Below are positions 6,915 to 6,956 of a DNA stretch of 6,956 nucleotides, one piece after another. Each line of letters opens with the position of its first letter. Position 1 is the first letter of the stretch. This DNA is from Arenicella sp. (GTDB taxonomy: Bacteria; Pseudomonadota; Gammaproteobacteria; Arenicellales; Arenicellaceae): the NCBI GenBank assembly GCA_018677115.1, contig JAHHOC010000401.1:1-6956 (forward strand). Reading direction: 5' to 3'. A model generated the notes under the pieces. It saw nothing but the letters and a program-made list of their open reading frames with translations. It searched no databases and was not told the DNA's origin. The translations under genes were made by a program, and so were the position numbers.

Positions 6915-6956
6915 ATGGCTGAGCAATTTAAAGAACAGGGCGGTGCCGCCACCATG
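6915..6956 (+). CDS. Possible start of a further gene, cut by the window edge
   Basis: An ATG at 6915 opens a frame that runs to the right edge and reads MAEQFKEQGGAATM. It starts 30 bases after the TetR stop, in the same reading frame, and could be co-transcribed with it because no terminator lies between. The region before the ATG has only a weak purine stretch (CGGGAT), so the start is uncertain. Fourteen residues are too few to name a product. Confidence 0.4.
   Translation, partial: MAEQFKEQGGAATM

Noticed and set aside
6945..6956. GCCGCCACCATG at the right edge, identical to a eukaryotic Kozak context (cloning or vector junction?)
   Set aside because: It is in frame with the ATG at 6915 and reads Ala-Ala-Thr-Met, with no change in surrounding composition. 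Coincidence is the simplest explanation, though the next bases cannot be seen.
1..6956. Mobile element, CRISPR array, toxin-antitoxin pair, tRNA or riboswitch
   Set aside because: No transposase or integrase, no terminal repeats, no regularly spaced repeat array, no cloverleaf-like segment and no small two-gene cassette were found on either strand.

Overview
The window looks like chromosomal DNA from a Gram-negative proteobacterium, probably a gammaproteobacterium. The support is a tripartite-type RND efflux operon, a catalase-peroxidase of the exported KatP/KatG2 type with a Sec signal peptide, strong AGGA-type ribosome binding sites, and balanced base composition with AT-rich promoter stretches. 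This assignment is inference; no rRNA or other phylogenetic marker is present.

Layout, all genes on the + strand: (1) positions 1-580, the 3' part of an RND periplasmic adaptor (membrane fusion protein); (2) 577-3684, a complete RND inner-membrane pump whose start overlaps the adaptor stop in an ATGA; (3) 3685-3876, a 192-base gap with no clear RND terminator but with several small signals: a perfect 9-base direct repeat, a possible six-codon leader ORF rich in aromatic residues, and an inverted repeat just before the katG ribosome binding site; (4) 3877-6090, a full-length bifunctional catalase-peroxidase with all catalytic residues and an N-terminal export signal; (5) 6091-6290, a strong intrinsic terminator followed by an AT-rich promoter with an overlapping imperfect palindrome; (6) 6291-6884, a TetR-family repressor; (7) 6915-6956, the possible first 14 codons of a further gene.

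How the genes may work together: the adaptor and pump form one translationally coupled efflux unit that would need an outer-membrane channel encoded elsewhere. The catalase-peroxidase probably acts in the periplasm, removing hydrogen peroxide before it reaches the cytoplasm. It appears to be its own transcription unit, closed by its terminator. The TetR gene has its own promoter and probably represses itself and perhaps the gene starting at the right edge. Nothing shows that it controls katG or the efflux genes.

I see no mobile element, CRISPR array, RNA gene or defence cassette. The genes belong to known families. The parts that merit a second look are the exported KatG with its only two cysteines close together, the katG leader region, and the TetR operator/promoter.
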